Origin: Sambucus nigra
Taxonomy: Eukaryota; Streptophyta; Magnoliopsida; Dipsacales; Adoxaceae
Assembly (NCBI GenBank): GCA_949130495.1
Contig: OX422211.1
Coordinates: forward strand, 636,129,717-636,193,716
DNA: 64,000 nucleotides
Direction of reading: 5' to 3'
Below are positions 12,560 through 25,097 of this stretch, piece after piece; positions within the stretch are counted from its first letter, which is position 1, and every line of letters begins with the position of its first letter. The notes beneath the pieces are model-generated. The model was given only the letters and a program-made list of their open reading frames with translations, was not told the origin of the DNA and did not search any database. The position numbers were made by a program, and so were the translations under genes.

Positions 12560-13650
12560 CTACTTACGGGCTTCCATGAATAAGCCAGTGAATTTTTGAC
12601 AATCAATGGTCATCTCAGTGAGAAACTTTAGCCCAAAATCTAAGAGTTGGTTCAAAACAACTAGTAACTCCATGTCTTTCCCCTTAGATCGGGTACGAAT
12701 AGAAATGCAGGCCCTTGTAAGGAGTGACAAAGATTCATTGTTGAAGTAAGAAGGTGTAAGATAAAATATGGGCAAACCTTAAGCGGTATGGGTGAGATTA
12801 TAGGGATGATGGGTGCTTTACTGGACATAATTTGAGTAGATGGGTTAAATTGTAGGTCAATTTCTAGAAAAATGATATATGTATTTGCTAAAAGTTAGTT
12901 ATGAGTCTTATTTGGTTTAGGATTAGCTGGTGGGGAGATGACACCCAGGTCAATTAGGCCTTGGATCATATTCCTAAGGTGGAAGCATTGGTCGGTAGTA
13001 TGACCAGTGGATTGGTGGAAATTGCAAGGGGCTTAAGTCTTGAAGTTGTAAGGGGGTGGATTTAGTAATTGGCGAGGGTTGATGGGTTTAATGAGATCGT
13101 CTTAACAAGGCCTAGTAGACTTTGGATAGGGGAGCATGAAGCTCAGTGTACTCTATCTTGGTATGATTAGGAAGACTTTTTGGTGCCCAAGAAGTGGCAG
13201 GTTGGTAAATGTCATTAATGGTTGAGACTACAACACTGATGAGCTTCTTATACTTCTGGGGAGTGAAGAGTCCAATCATTTTCTTTGGAACAGATTCAAC
13301 TTTTGTAATGCCATCCTCAATTTCTACTTAATCCACTCAAAGCGTTCGAAAGTGTGGGTAATGTTGTCCTCCCATAAACGCTCTGATATAAGGCAAAAAG
13401 CTCTTCTTTATGATACTGACATGTTTCTCCTCGAAGGGTATGTTAGTCATGGTAGAATCTTTCTCTCTCCACCTTCTTATGAAGCTACTGAATGTTTCCC
13501 CAGGGTTTTTTCTCAATAACCTCTATATCTCAGTGTGTAACCTTTATCTTGTCATTGTACTTGTACTGAGACATGAATTCTCGGGCGACATCCTCCTAAC
13601 TACGGATTCTAAATTCTTTAGGGGATAGAGACCACCGGAGGGAACTTTAT
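12560..13650 (-). pseudogene. gag region of gypsy element A
   Basis: Around 12925-13035 the minus strand reads CNFHQSTGHTTDQCF followed by LRNMIQGLIDLG. This is the variant zinc knuckle (C-x2-H-x5-H-x4-C) and following helix typical of Tat/Ogre gag proteins. The rest, toward 13650, shows only fragments with stops. Gag would form the particle that packages element RNA. Confidence 0.6.
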
Positions 13651-13689
13651 TTTAAGGTCTTCTTAAACATATGGGCCATTATATCTTCG

Positions 13690-14685
13690 TATGCACATGG
13701 GAGGGTCGTGGATCGAGGATATATTCGAAAGTGAACAATCGGGGGTTATCTTCCCCAGACCTTCTTGAGGAGTGAGAGGAGTTTTCACAAAAATAATAAT
13801 TCAAAGTATAATGTAAGTGTTTTACCAATTGACAAGTCGTTATAGAAGAACGAATGCATACATCGAAAAAGACACAAACAATCAAGCATATAGACTATAT
13901 TAAGAATATATATAACAAAAATAAGGTAAAAAATGTGTAAAAAGGAGGACTCGAGTACCTAAGACTCTTATGTAGCCCAAAGGGCATCAAAGTCCACGCA
14001 GATTGAAGATAAAGCGGGGTGGGGTTTAACCCCTAAATCCAAACGGGGGATTTATCTTATATATGTGTGTAGAGATAAATGTGCTTCAAGTGTGAGGATG
14101 TGTAGTGATAATCCCTATTTTGAAATTTATAAGTAAACCCTCCTTTTCTTGTTTTTGGATTTTTTACGAAAATAAATTATGCGAAAAAACTAATAATAAA
14201 GGTTTGAAATTAAGGTATGTGATGTATTTAAATAAAACACCTAAGTAAAAACGAACTGACTAATGCTGAAATACGATAATTTAAAGACAGGTGTGGATAA
14301 TTGGACCTCCTTATGAAGAATTAAAGTGGATCTTGATTTTAAATGCCCTGATCTCACGACGAGGTGATCGTGGTATGATGAGATGGGTGAGAATTTACTA
14401 AAAGGAGTATAAAATGGATTGAAGCAACACTGGAAATGAGCTTTTTTGAGAGGGAAACAACTCTCAATTCGAGAAAATATTATTAGGATTATCGAGGGGA
14501 ATGTTCAAGGGTGTCCTTAAAAGAAAGGTCATGGCCTCTATTTATAGGTCCATGGGGGTGCCAATCAGCAGGGTCCTTGACCTGCCTATCGACACAACGA
14601 CGTACAACCCCAGACACACTGTCAATAGGCAGCGTCCTAGGGTGCCATTTGGCAGTCTGGGGAAAGTTTTTAAAAAAATGATCGT
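13690..14685. other. Possible LTR or leader remnant of element A
   Basis: There is no gene. The stretch lies where the 5' LTR and leader of the minus-strand element A are expected. A short similarity to about 6430-6470 (CCTTGACCTGCCTATCG) is the only support. No PBS was found. Confidence 0.3.
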
Positions 14686-14689
14686 AAGA

Positions 14690-15345
14690 TATGAACCACA
14701 AGTCAAAATCGCGCACAGGGCAGACTGTTGAAGAGGGTATTCAGATCCCTTTAATTGAGACAATCCCGAGTGCAAGAGTTGACAGGGGTCAAACGGGACC
14801 CGAAAGCGCCCGTTGGTCACTGTACAAGAAAATTTATGAAGGAAAATGAATCGTTCATTAAAACTATAAGGCTGATTCATGCACCAGATGGATATTCAGA
14901 TCCCTTCGAGGTTTCATTATGTTTCATTTGGTTCGGAGAGTTGACCAAGGTCAAATGGGGTCCAAAAGCACCCGATAACTCTTTGCAGTGAAATGGGTCG
15001 TTCGTCCGTACTGTAAGACTAATTTATTCACAGGGTGGACCATTAGAATGGGTATTTGGATCCCTTCAAAAATTCATTCAGCTTCATTCAAGCTGGAGAG
15101 TTGACCAGAGTCGAACGAGGCCCATTAGTTCCCGGTGGCCACCAAATCAGGTTTTGAGGTAAAATGGATCATTCGTCCAAACTGTAAGGATGATTCGCAC
15201 ACGATGTTATCCTTTGGAAAATATATTAATATCCCTTCATTGATTCATTGAGTTTTCGATCAGACGAGGAATTTAATCGGAGTCAAACGGGGCTCGAGAG
15301 CACGTGGTGGCCTCTAGATCGGTTTTCGGAGTATGACCTTGGGTT
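14690..15345. repeat. Diverged tandem repeat, about 160-170-bp period, four units
   Basis: The landmark GAGTTGACCNNGGTCAAANGGG recurs at about 14776, 14938, 15098 and (changed) 15269. Between landmarks each unit has AATGGATCGTTCNT-AAACTGTAAGGCTGATTCA and TCAGATCCCTTC-like text. The period resembles the 169-bp array at 2147, but I see no convincing sequence match between the two. Confidence 0.7.
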
Positions 15346-15399
15346 TGCTATGAACAAGTGAGTTCTAGGGACCAAAGGAGGTTCTTAGGGGGGGGGGTC

Positions 15400-18300
15400 A
15401 TACGATGGCGTATCTACAAATATAAACACAGAAGCTCCACCGACTTATGGATGTGATGATGGGTTACTCTAGTATTAATAGCATAAGAGTTTCTTTGTTG
15501 GATACTCCAAATCATCCACTACTATCATGCATCTTTATACTTGAAATTAATCCATGAGTTCTCCAAATTCCTAAGCCAACTAATATAGGAAAAAATAAAA
15601 TACAATAAAAGGGGCACCCCATTAGAATTTTTTTCTTTTTTGGCTTGTCTACCTAAAAGACACGTTGAAGGAGATCTTATTAGATGTCTTTTCTATGTAC
15701 ATCAGTTGTGTGCAGTGGCTGTTTAAATTATTTTTAATCGAAAAATAATACTCACCATCTATAGTAATTTAAACAACCTAAATAAAAAAATACAAAAAAA
15801 TATTATATGACAATAATTATCCATAGTGATAAAAGAAACTCACAAGATAATATGAGTTTCTCAATCTTGCCACACATATATGTTAAAGTAATGCCTCTAG
15901 AGGCATATAGAGGAATAGAGATATAAACTACCTATAATAAAAAAAGTTTTGAAAAACGAGTTGTTTCTAACAACAGTTTTAAAAGTGGTACGATTTTGAC
16001 AAAATTCGCGCCCTCAAAAAGAAGAGAACATCATCTGCGACATTTAAAAACCATAGATGAAATTGATAGCAAGGGGTAGAATAGATATTTACGTAATCAG
16101 CTGCTAATGAAAGTGTACTGCGTGAAGTACTCGACGTGAACCCTTGATAAAAATGGTATTGAATAAAATGTACAAGTATTTAAAGCACATGTAAAGCATT
16201 GGAGGAAAGGATATAACACCACCCTCAAAAGGATAAGACTAATAATCGTAAACAAGTCTCTGATGGAGACTGATAATTAAAAAACTTATGCCCCAAAAAA
16301 TTAATTGATCATACAATAGAAAGAAAAAAAAAGCTAGGTTTAAAGCATAAACGTAGGGCTTCCAATAACAATATCTTTTCGAATCTTGTAAGTGATCCAA
16401 ATGAGGAGAAATAGAATTTGAAGAAGATGAAAGATCTACTTTTTTTGTCCTTTAAAATGTTTCTAAAAGTATCCTAGATCTTCTAGTATGAGATCCTCCC
16501 AAAGCAGATTATGTGTGTGGCACCCTTTGATATGAAAGCCTAGTGTTTTAAGTGATATTTAGAATTCAACCTCTACATCCCTTCTTAAAAAAGTCAATTG
16601 TAATTTTCCTCTCCCTTTCTTACCCTACAAAATGGTCAAGCTTCCATGAAGAATTCAGTTGTTCACAAAACTTGGTATTATGAATATTACAAGGAAAACC
16701 CGAACTGGGTTTCGAAATAGTGTCAGTAGGAGACACTTGTTCCATGGTGGGATTGTGTTGATAACTAATGAACAACCATGCATGGGACAAGAGATTGATA
16801 TAATAGTAATTTGTGAAAGACAAAGCATTGGAGTCATTGAATCTCATCACATACAGTGGTGGAATGTGAGATTGTTGCATGGTTCATGCAAGAGCATCAA
16901 CGGTTTGTGCGAAAGAGTTGAAGCCACTAAGTAGTGCATGGAGATTGGACTTCAGATCAACTTCAAACATGCCCTGAGAATAACGAAAGGGGACAAAAAA
17001 TTCTTTAAAGGATGTTCTTAAAACATGGAAAATGGGTGGTGGGAGAACAAGGGGCATCCTAAAATATTTTTTCCTTTTTTAATTTTTTAAAGAACGAAAA
17101 ACTCTTTTTGGGTTCTATTTTTTTGAAAAAGAGGAATTTTTTTTTGTGTGTTTTGGAATATAGGAAAAAAAATAATTAGTTTGGTTTTTCAAAAAAGTAG
17201 ACTTTCTTTGAAGCTCAAAGGAACAGAGCACAAAACCCACTACCAAAAGATTTTAACAAAAGGAAAACAAGAAATCGACGAGTCTTAAGTAGCATATAAC
17301 CAATTTCAATTGTCAGTTAAGTGATGGGATAATCATATTTTGATTAATCCTGATCTGAGAAAATATTGAATCTCACCAGTTAAGTGTCACCACACTAGTT
17401 ACTATGACAATCGATTGTTTCGTATAATAGTGATTGATGCACAAACCCGTTTTACTGGGCGACCACACTTGAAACTTAGTTTCCATGGACAAGTAGTTGC
17501 CTCAAAGAGAGACGAATGAGTATTGCAGGCATAAAAAGAACTTACTAGAGTATCATTCTAGTGCATTATTATTAAAGGGTACGAACAATGAATCCTACTT
17601 GGATTGCTAGTTGGTTAATTTTAATTAAGTGACGGCATGGGTTAATAGGCAAGTTACGTTAAGTTTCAGCGAGTGATGAATTTCAAACTTGTTTTGATGA
17701 ATGAGTGTATGTCTTAGATTAATTAATCATACCATTCAAAGTAAAATCAATGCGCTAATTAAAATCACTTAGGAGCAATTAAGCACGAAAAGAATGGACT
17801 CATTTGCGAAAGATTATCGAGTGATAAGAATAATACTTCCCACAGTTTTTGTAAACTTTAGGTGGAGACCGAGTTGAGTCTATCGGGGGGAAAGTCCGCC
17901 TAAACTTCAGTCGGCCCCAGGAGTCCCATGGACCCAAAATACAGAGGTTTGTTAATTCCACTCCAATGATGATCTCTCTTTATTTTGTCCCATTTCCCTT
18001 TTCGATTTTTTTATTAATTATTATCAATAATTAGTGTTTACATCATCACAAATAAATAAGACAAAGGCTCAAAAACCCTAATACATCCAATCTAAGGTAA
18101 TAGAAATATATACAAATGTAAGAATGAAGAAGAAAATCTACAATATTTCACACAGATCCTCTGCTAAGAATTAGCTACTGCGCCATTTGATGAAAACAAT
18201 ATCACCAAAAAATGAACAGAACTCTAATGCTTAGAATCAGACAACGACACCATTTGGTGAAAAGGTTTTTGTGCGTGGCTCTCCATTAAAAAAAATCCCT

Positions 18301-19430
18301 TGAAATGGCTATGCAATGTTTAAAAACCAAGTATAGTGGCATGTTAAGGTGTCAATCCATCTTCTAATGCAAGTAACTAAGGAGTAAAAACAAGTGAAAA
18401 TAACATTTTCATGAATTTTAAAATAACTCAAGGGATTGTTTTGTGAATTATTTACTAATAAATAAAATGCTAAAATTGAGTAAAGTGTGGAAAACAAGAT
18501 TTGGGAAAAATCTTGAGAATCAACCTCAGTGGCTTGAAGATCTATTTTGATTAAGTGATTTCCAATTTTTAAATACTCCCAGAGATATTTACATAATAAA
18601 ATTGATTCTCTTCATAAATGTGATAAAAATAAATATCTTTTTTAGAAAATTATTTTGAGAATATAAAAAACTTTAGGAATTTAGACTGAAACATTTTAAG
18701 GAACTACCAAATAAGGATCACTCTCTAAAATTATTTTAAACCTTTTAAAAAATAAGTTTTGGAGTTATAAATTTAGAACAAAATATAATCCAAGAAAAAT
18801 CTATCCCTACTTTCATTCCCCAAAAAATATTGTAATAAAATTTAAAATCTTTTCTCAATGGTTATTCACCTTCTCTTGAGGTATGAATTTTAATGTGAAA
18901 GTCTACAATTGATGTTCAAATGAGTATTAAGAAAACAAATACAAGTTTCAGAATTAAGATAAACATACACAAGACCATGGAGGCTTCATACCTCCCTTTA
19001 AATGGGAGATTAGCCTTGCATATGGATAAATTTACACAAGTAGTATAATAATAAACCTACCAAGAGACTTAAAAAAATGTAAAAGAGTGGGAGTACATAG
19101 ACCAAATCTATTTGCATAAATAATCTCCAACTCTTACAAAAATACACTCCACAAAATATGAGTTAACACCAAGAAAATATGAATACAAATATTCCAACAC
19201 TTAAATATGTGAAAGTGATATTCAAATCAATATTTTTTTGCATAGGATATTCTGGCTCACACTTAACAAAGATAAGAAAAAACCATACAGTCCACTAAAA
19301 ATATACTCCTAAAAACATTAAGAGAGATATAAAAATAAGTAGAGTCTTTTGTATGAAGTCTCAATGGTGTCCCCTTCCCTATGCTACATCCCATATATAG
19401 AGGTTAAAGTTAACTTTGGATTCATGTGTT
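15400..19430. other. AT-rich stretch without recognised genes
   Basis: About 4 kb without a known coding motif. An 86-residue minus-strand frame at 16620-16880 overlaps a 91-residue plus-strand frame, and I recognise neither. Two similar fragments, GCGCCATTTGATGAAAA near 18181 and CACCATTTGGTGAAAAG near 18248, hint at an old duplication. This is probably decayed transposon DNA, but that is inference. Confidence 0.45.
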
Positions 19431-19509
19431 AGGAAAATGTGAGAGGGTAAAAAATTGATGAAAATTGAAGTTAGAAAAGATTTTAGTAAGAAGGAAATAA
19501 GAAGAAGAC

Positions 19510-19749
19510 GCAATGAAGAAGAAGATAATAGAATGAGAGAAAGTTTCATACTTTTGAATATGAATTTATTAATGTTCATACGGAGGATTAGACATATTTA
19601 CAATTGCATGGAAATTGATGAACAACTACTTAGAAAACATTTAACCAACTCTAACTAACTGAAAACTAATAACCAATTATAACTAACTCTTCTAACAAAA
19701 ACACAACAAGAGAATAAACTGAATCTGCATATAATGACTGCCTATAACA
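19510..19749 (-). repeat. Candidate 3' LTR of the copia element
   Basis: On the minus strand, a purine-rich GAGGAGACA lies directly before TGTTATAGGCAGTC, starting at 19749 and reading leftward, which fits a polypurine tract followed by an LTR beginning TG. The far end is not fixed and no second LTR was found to confirm it. Confidence 0.35.
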
Positions 19750-19789
19750 TGTCTCCTCAAACTAATGATGGCTTAGAAGCATTAGTAAC

Positions 19790-21700
19790 TTGATCAATAA
19801 AGTACTTTGATGAGTAAAGCATGAGATGATTCCGAGATACTTTAACCTTGAGATAGATAGGACTTTGGTGAAGAAATTAGCAAGTTGATCCATAGAAGAC
19901 ACACGATCTACCTAGAGTTGCTTAGAAGCAACTTTTTCCCTAATGAAATGAAAATTAACCTCTATATGTTTGGATATTTAATTAACCACATGATTTTCAG
20001 CCAAAGAAAGTGCCCCCAAGTTATCAAAACAAATAGTAGAAGTCGCAGTTATAGGAATATTTATATCTTTTAATAAATAATGTAGCTAAACTAAATTAGC
20101 ATTTGTAGATGATAGAGCTTTGTACTCAACCTCTATGCTAGATTTAACCACTAAAGGTTATTTTTTGTGGACCAAGAAGTGTGATAATAATCCAAAAAGA
20201 TACAACTGCCACTAGTAGATTTTCTTTCCAATGGATCTCCTGCCCAATTAGAGTTAAACTATGCCATTAGAGAAATCTGAGCAGGCTTAAATTGTAGTCT
20301 AATGTGAGAGTTGAGCTTTACGTATTTGAGAATACTTTTGACTGCAATAAGATGATGATTGAAAGGAGTTTCCATGAATGGACAAACTCAATTAACTGGA
20401 TAGGAATGATTAAGTCTGGTTATGGTAAGGTATTAAAGACTTCCAGTTAAGCGTCTATAAAGAAAAGGGTAAAAAAAAGGACATAGGTCAACTTTTGATA
20501 GAAGTTTAGATGCGAAAGGGATGATACAAGGCTTATAATCCACCATTCCATCTTTTAGAAGTAAATCACGAGCATATATAAAATGAGTTAGAAAGTGACC
20601 ATCCGGTGTGTTGGTGACTTCAACACCTCGGAAACAATGCAATAAACCTAGTTCTTTCATTGCAAACATTGACTTCATATTGGAGATAAGTGATGTACTC
20701 AAAGAGGAGGATCTTCTAGTAATGAGGATATCATCAAAATTGACCAATAAGAGGAACACATGACCTGAAGTTTTATAAACAAGTATGGATGTGTCTACTA
20801 TACTATTGGAGAAGCCGTAGCCAAGAAGAAATTTTGAGAACATATTATACCAGGCCCTAGGACCCTATTTCAAATAACATAGAGCCTTCCTTAGTTTGCA
20901 TACTCCTTAAGGTTTCTGAACTTCTTATTCAAGAATACCATGTAGGAAAGCATTGGAAACATCAAATTGTTGAATCTTCAGACCAACATGAAGAGAAATA
21001 GAAAGAAATAATCGAATAGTCGATTTCTTGATAACTCGACTAAAAGTCTCAAAGTCCGTTAATTTCTTCAGTTTGATAAAACCCTTTGCAACCAGTCATG
21101 CCTTCTGTCTAGAAATAGTGCATTCTACATTTATTTTAATCTTATACACCCATTCCCAGTCATTAAAACTGTGATTAATAGGGAGATGAACAAAAGTCCA
21201 AGTGCGTGGATTCATTAAGGTGATATATTCATGTAACACGGCATTTCTCCACACATGTGAGGTTTTCTCTTAAGTGTAGAAAGTAGGTTCAATAGTGATC
21301 AAAAGGGTCAGGAGGGGTGAGTGTAAAACGAATTGAAGGATCATGGGGTAGCTTAGTTTTAGATATAACAGCTTCAAACTTGTCATCATATGATGAGGAG
21401 GAACAATAAGAGGTTGAGATATATGTCGAGAGGGAGTTAGAGAGGATGTAGGATGGAAAATGTCTGATAGATGGATGGAGAAGCTAAAGCCAATGATGTA
21501 GAACAAGAGGAAAAGGTTAATAAGGAGGCAAGGGGAGAGAGGGAAAATTGATTAGAATATGATGGAGGGGATGGACTAAATGTCTGGGAGGTAGAAGAAA
21601 AATAAGGAGTTGAATATAATTGTGCAATTAAGGTTGAGAAAATAAATTAGTACTTAATGAACTTGACATGTCTTGAGACAAAGAGTTGGATAATGACTGG
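19790..21700 (-). pseudogene. Copia reverse transcriptase-RNase H remnant
   Basis: At 20433-20843 the minus strand gives a copia RT block: FLLGYGFSNSIVDTSILVY, then FLLVNFDDIL (usual form LLLYVDDIL), FAMKELGLLHCFRGVEV and a Y-ARDLLLKDGMVD stretch. At about 19830-19960 the RNase H end reads HFIREKVASKQL, DQLANFFTKVL. The paired Asp of the catalytic site survive (FDDI) although the preceding residues changed. Stops and frame changes split the region into pieces, so it is inactive. Confidence 0.82.
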
Positions 21701-22640
21701 ATCTAAGCACTTATATCCCTTAGATTGAGATGCATACCCTAAGAACACATAACGTGTTGATTTAGGAAGAAGTTTAGAGTTTCTACATGGTTGAAACCAG
21801 GGATAAGAACAATGCCCAAAGACTTCAAAATGAGAAAAATCAGGGGGAATACAAAAAAGAGTTTCAATTGGTTTTTTGAATTGTAGAGAAGAAGAATGTA
21901 GTCTATTGATTAGATAAGTGGCAGTGAGTATAATCTCAGGCTAATAGATAGGTGGAACTGATGAATGTTGGAGGAGAGTAAGAGTAGCTTCAACAAGATA
22001 TCTGTGATTCCTCTCACTGACTCGATTTTGTTCAGAAGTTTGAGAGCAAGTCCTTTTCTGGGTAATACAATTTGTGTACATGAAATTACTCATTTATTGA
22101 TTGACATATTTAGAACCATTTTCACTTCTGAGTTTTTTAATGGTAAGATGAAACTGAGCATTGACTAGCTTAGAAATATGAACAAAGGTTGGAAAGATAT
22201 ATAACGTAGCTTTTAGAGGATAGAGCCATGTGTATTTAGAGAAATCATTCACAAATATGATGTAAAATTTAAAGCTATAAGAAGAGATATACAGAGTAGG
22301 ACCCCACACATCTAAGTGAACTAACTCAAAAGGACATGTGGTTATTGAGATGGACAGTTTAAAAGGGACCACTTGGAAGAACAACATGGGTGAGAAGTAG
22401 AAGGAGGAGGTAAAGTAGGGATCAATTAGGATTTGGAGAGAAGAAATTGAACTTGAGGAATGAGATGTCCAAGTTTAAAATTCCACTGTTGAGAAAAGAT
22501 TCAGTAGTGACAACTGATCTAGTATGTGATAGATATGAAGGAGAAGGAATTAAATAGTGACCCTGTGTACATGAACCTTGAAGAATAATGATGTTGGTGG
22601 ACTTATCTTGAATGTAAAAAAGATTAGAATAAAAAAATAA
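21700..22640 (-). pseudogene. Copia integrase remnant
   Basis: At 22094-22387 the minus strand reads PFKLSISITTCPFELVHLDVWGP (in parts), YIIFVNDFSKYTWLYPLK and a LRSENGSKY end. In copia integrases these are the LVHSDVWGP, DDFSRYTWLY and LRSDNGTEY motifs that contain catalytic residues. Here the second Asp position reads Glu (SEN), so the catalytic triad is broken. The downstream part toward 21700 is fragmented. Confidence 0.8.
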
Positions 22641-22739
22641 CCCTACAATTATTGTCTCTATCTAATTGATGTAAACTTAGTAGATTGCGATTAAGTTGAG
22701 GAACTTGAAAAATATGGGACAACAATAAGGATTTAAAAG

Positions 22740-23066
22740 GAGTAGGTAAGATACCATGGCCAATATGTAATATTAGAATTTTGTACCATTACCAATTGTA
22801 CCTGAATCTTTTCCAGTGTATGATTTGAGAGACTAAAAATATGACAAGTCCTTGGTCAAATGATTTTTTGCTCCAGTATCAAATAACCAATTATTTGGGG
22901 AGGAAGGGATAGTAATAGGGCCTAAGATAGAATGGGTTGGAATAGACTCAAAGGAGGAAACATTTGATGCATTGGTATATGGTATTAAAGGACCAGTGTA
23001 CCAGTGGGAATGTGGGAGAGAAGAGGATGAAGATGAAGATGAAGAGTCTGGGGTTGGGAGAAGAGG
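22740..23066 (-). pseudogene. Copia protease remnant
   Basis: Near 22855-22905 the minus strand reads NWLFDTGAKNHLTKDLS, the copia protease active-site motif (W-DTGAT-HMT). An in-frame stop follows within a few residues. The frame is interrupted on its N-terminal side by insertion of the chromovirus at 23071. Confidence 0.75.
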
Positions 23067-23070
23067 TGGA
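23066..23070. repeat. Left target-site duplication GTGGA of the chromovirus
   Basis: GTGGA directly precedes the 5' LTR (starts TGTAATACC) and is repeated at 34004-34008 directly after the 3' LTR (ends TGTCACA). Five bases is the normal gypsy duplication length. Confidence 0.95.
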
Positions 23071-23449
23071 TGTAATACCCCGTATTTTTATGCTTTATAA
23101 ATTTGGGAACTTATTAAATTTAATGTGAGTTATTAATTTAATATAAATTCAGAAATTAATTATGTTATAATTATTAACGTGATGAGAGTTAGTAATTATG
23201 GGAAATTTGTTGAATATTACTAATGAGCAAAGTAATATATAATATTGGTTCAATTAAATGTCACGAGTGAATATAATTATAATTTTGGAAATTTATGTCG
23301 GGACGCGCCTGTGTCGCGTCGGGAATAAATGTTGATTAATAAAAGTGAAATATTTTTAAGTTATCCGTATGGTCATTTTGAGTGCACCAACGTGTCCGGA
23401 AGGGTCGAGATAGTCAGAAAAGTGTACCCGGGGGTTTAGTTTGGGTCTC

Positions 23450-23468
23450 GGGGGGGGGGGGGGGGGGG
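23450..23468 (+). repeat. Homopolymer of 19 G in the 5' LTR
   Basis: At the same place the 3' LTR reads CTCGGGGTATTTTTAGGC (about 31340). The run replaces that text. Confidence 0.9.
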
Positions 23469-25060
23469 TTAGGCTTAATTAGTACCCCGGGAGGGCATTT
23501 TGGACATTTTGTAATTTTGGGTAATTAAACCCACGAAATTTCAAGGGTTATATCAGATGTCTAAGGTTGCCTTCTAGGGTTAACACAACCAAAGACAAGT
23601 GACGGCCATAGGAGAGGGAAGGAGAGAGCTTTCAAAGAAAATTCTAGACCGAAAATTCATCCAGTTGCACCGCCACCACCACCAACGCGTAGATCGCTCG
23701 ACGGGGAACGCAACCACACCAAATTCGTCATCAAATCAGAACTTTGAAATTTCCAGGCAAGTATTTATCTTTCTTATTTTCGTTAATGCATCGTTCATGT
23801 TAGTCTAGGGTGATTAGGATGAGTTTGGTAGAAGAAAATCCATGTTGGAGATAAGAAAATCGCATGTAGTAATGATTTGAATGATAATCTGGAAACCCCT
23901 TCACATGTAGAGGCTTAACCACGAATTTATGATGAATTAGGAGTAGAAATTTCTGGAAAAAGACTGATTAGAACCATGTTAAATAAATTCTAGGGTTCTT
24001 GAGATTTATATGAGTTTTAGCATACTAATCTATGGTTATTGATGAAAAATTGCATGTTTTACGTTGAAGATGTATAATATGGGTTCATACCATTTGTAGT
24101 ACAAATTTTAGGGAGTTTGGGTGTGAAAAATCTGGATTTGATTGAGGTTAGATTATGAAACCCGTAACTGTTAATCTGGAGAATTCGTATACCTGTTTGA
24201 TCGATCTATCGAACCAGGGGTGTCGATCGATTGAGCTCCTGCCATCGATCGATCGACCCCTTCTGGCAGACTCACATTTCCCCTTTGAAAATAGTTAAAT
24301 TCAAATTAAATGAGTAGAAATAATTGGGCATCCTTATTTAAAATAATTTGGAGGGTAAAAGAGACCAGTAGGACTTATTAATAATTATGAGACCTTTAAG
24401 GTAAGACGAGATGTACATTTTTGGGATATTTACATATAAGGGACGATGAAATTATGCATTAAAGGGAGAGACGCGTAAAATAGTTACGTTGGAAATTAGA
24501 TGAATACCTACTGAAATTTTACACTTGGGAGGATAGAGTCCATGAGTGTTACGTAGTGAGTTGGATTAATCCCTCAAATTAAAGTAAGAGACGAACCATT
24601 ATAAGTGATGACTAAATAATGAGAAATAAGGATAAATGTTATAATTATGGGTGATGAGATGAACTAAAAGAGACATGGTAAAAGTAGTATATTTATATGA
24701 CTGTGTTTATGCATATATTATATACGTGTGAAAATCATCCTCGCGCTACTTGCTATCCCTGAGGTTACCGCACTGGGACAGTCTTATCTCGAAGTGAGCT
24801 TTACGGGGGATATTGACTTGTACCCAAGACGATAGGAATCCTAGGTACAGGCTATCGTATCGATAGTCACGGTCCTAAGAGACGCGAGGGTATGTGCTGA
24901 CCTCTTGGACTTGGAAACTATGCTTCGCCTCAATATTGTTTGTGTTTTGTTTAATACAGTTCGAGAGTGATTCCGAACTTGTATTTCCCTTAGTACGAGT
25001 TATACGGGGATTGGATAGCAGAGTATGCCCACGCCATAATTTTGATGTGGGGTGCTGATA

Positions 25061-25062
<2 letters not shown>

Positions 25063-25094
<32 letters not shown>
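25063..25094 (+). repeat. AT dinucleotide microsatellite in the 5' LTR
   Basis: About 16 AT units. The partner in the 3' LTR (32946-33007) is about twice as long and explains most of the length difference between the LTRs. Confidence 0.9.

Positions 25095-25097
<3 letters not shown>

Larger units (their letters stand above)
7270..13650 (-). mobile_element. Decayed Ty3/gypsy element, Tat/Ogre-like (element A)
   Basis: Minus-strand coding remnants appear in the order gag (right), protease, RT, RNase H, integrase (left), which is the Ty3/gypsy order. The wording of the gag zinc motif, protease, RT and integrase tail fits the Tat/Ogre branch. All frames are broken by many stops and shifts. No target duplication, PBS or LTR pair could be fixed, so the ends are approximate. 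It is clearly older than the other elements in the window. Confidence 0.78.

Noticed and set aside
16620..16934. Overlapping open frames on both strands that at first looked like a copia gag/protease
   Set aside because: No DSGA-type active site or zinc knuckle could be found; left unassigned.
18170..18270. GCGCCATTTGATGAAAA as a primer binding site of another gypsy element
   Set aside because: No LTR end next to it and no element coding downstream; too weak.
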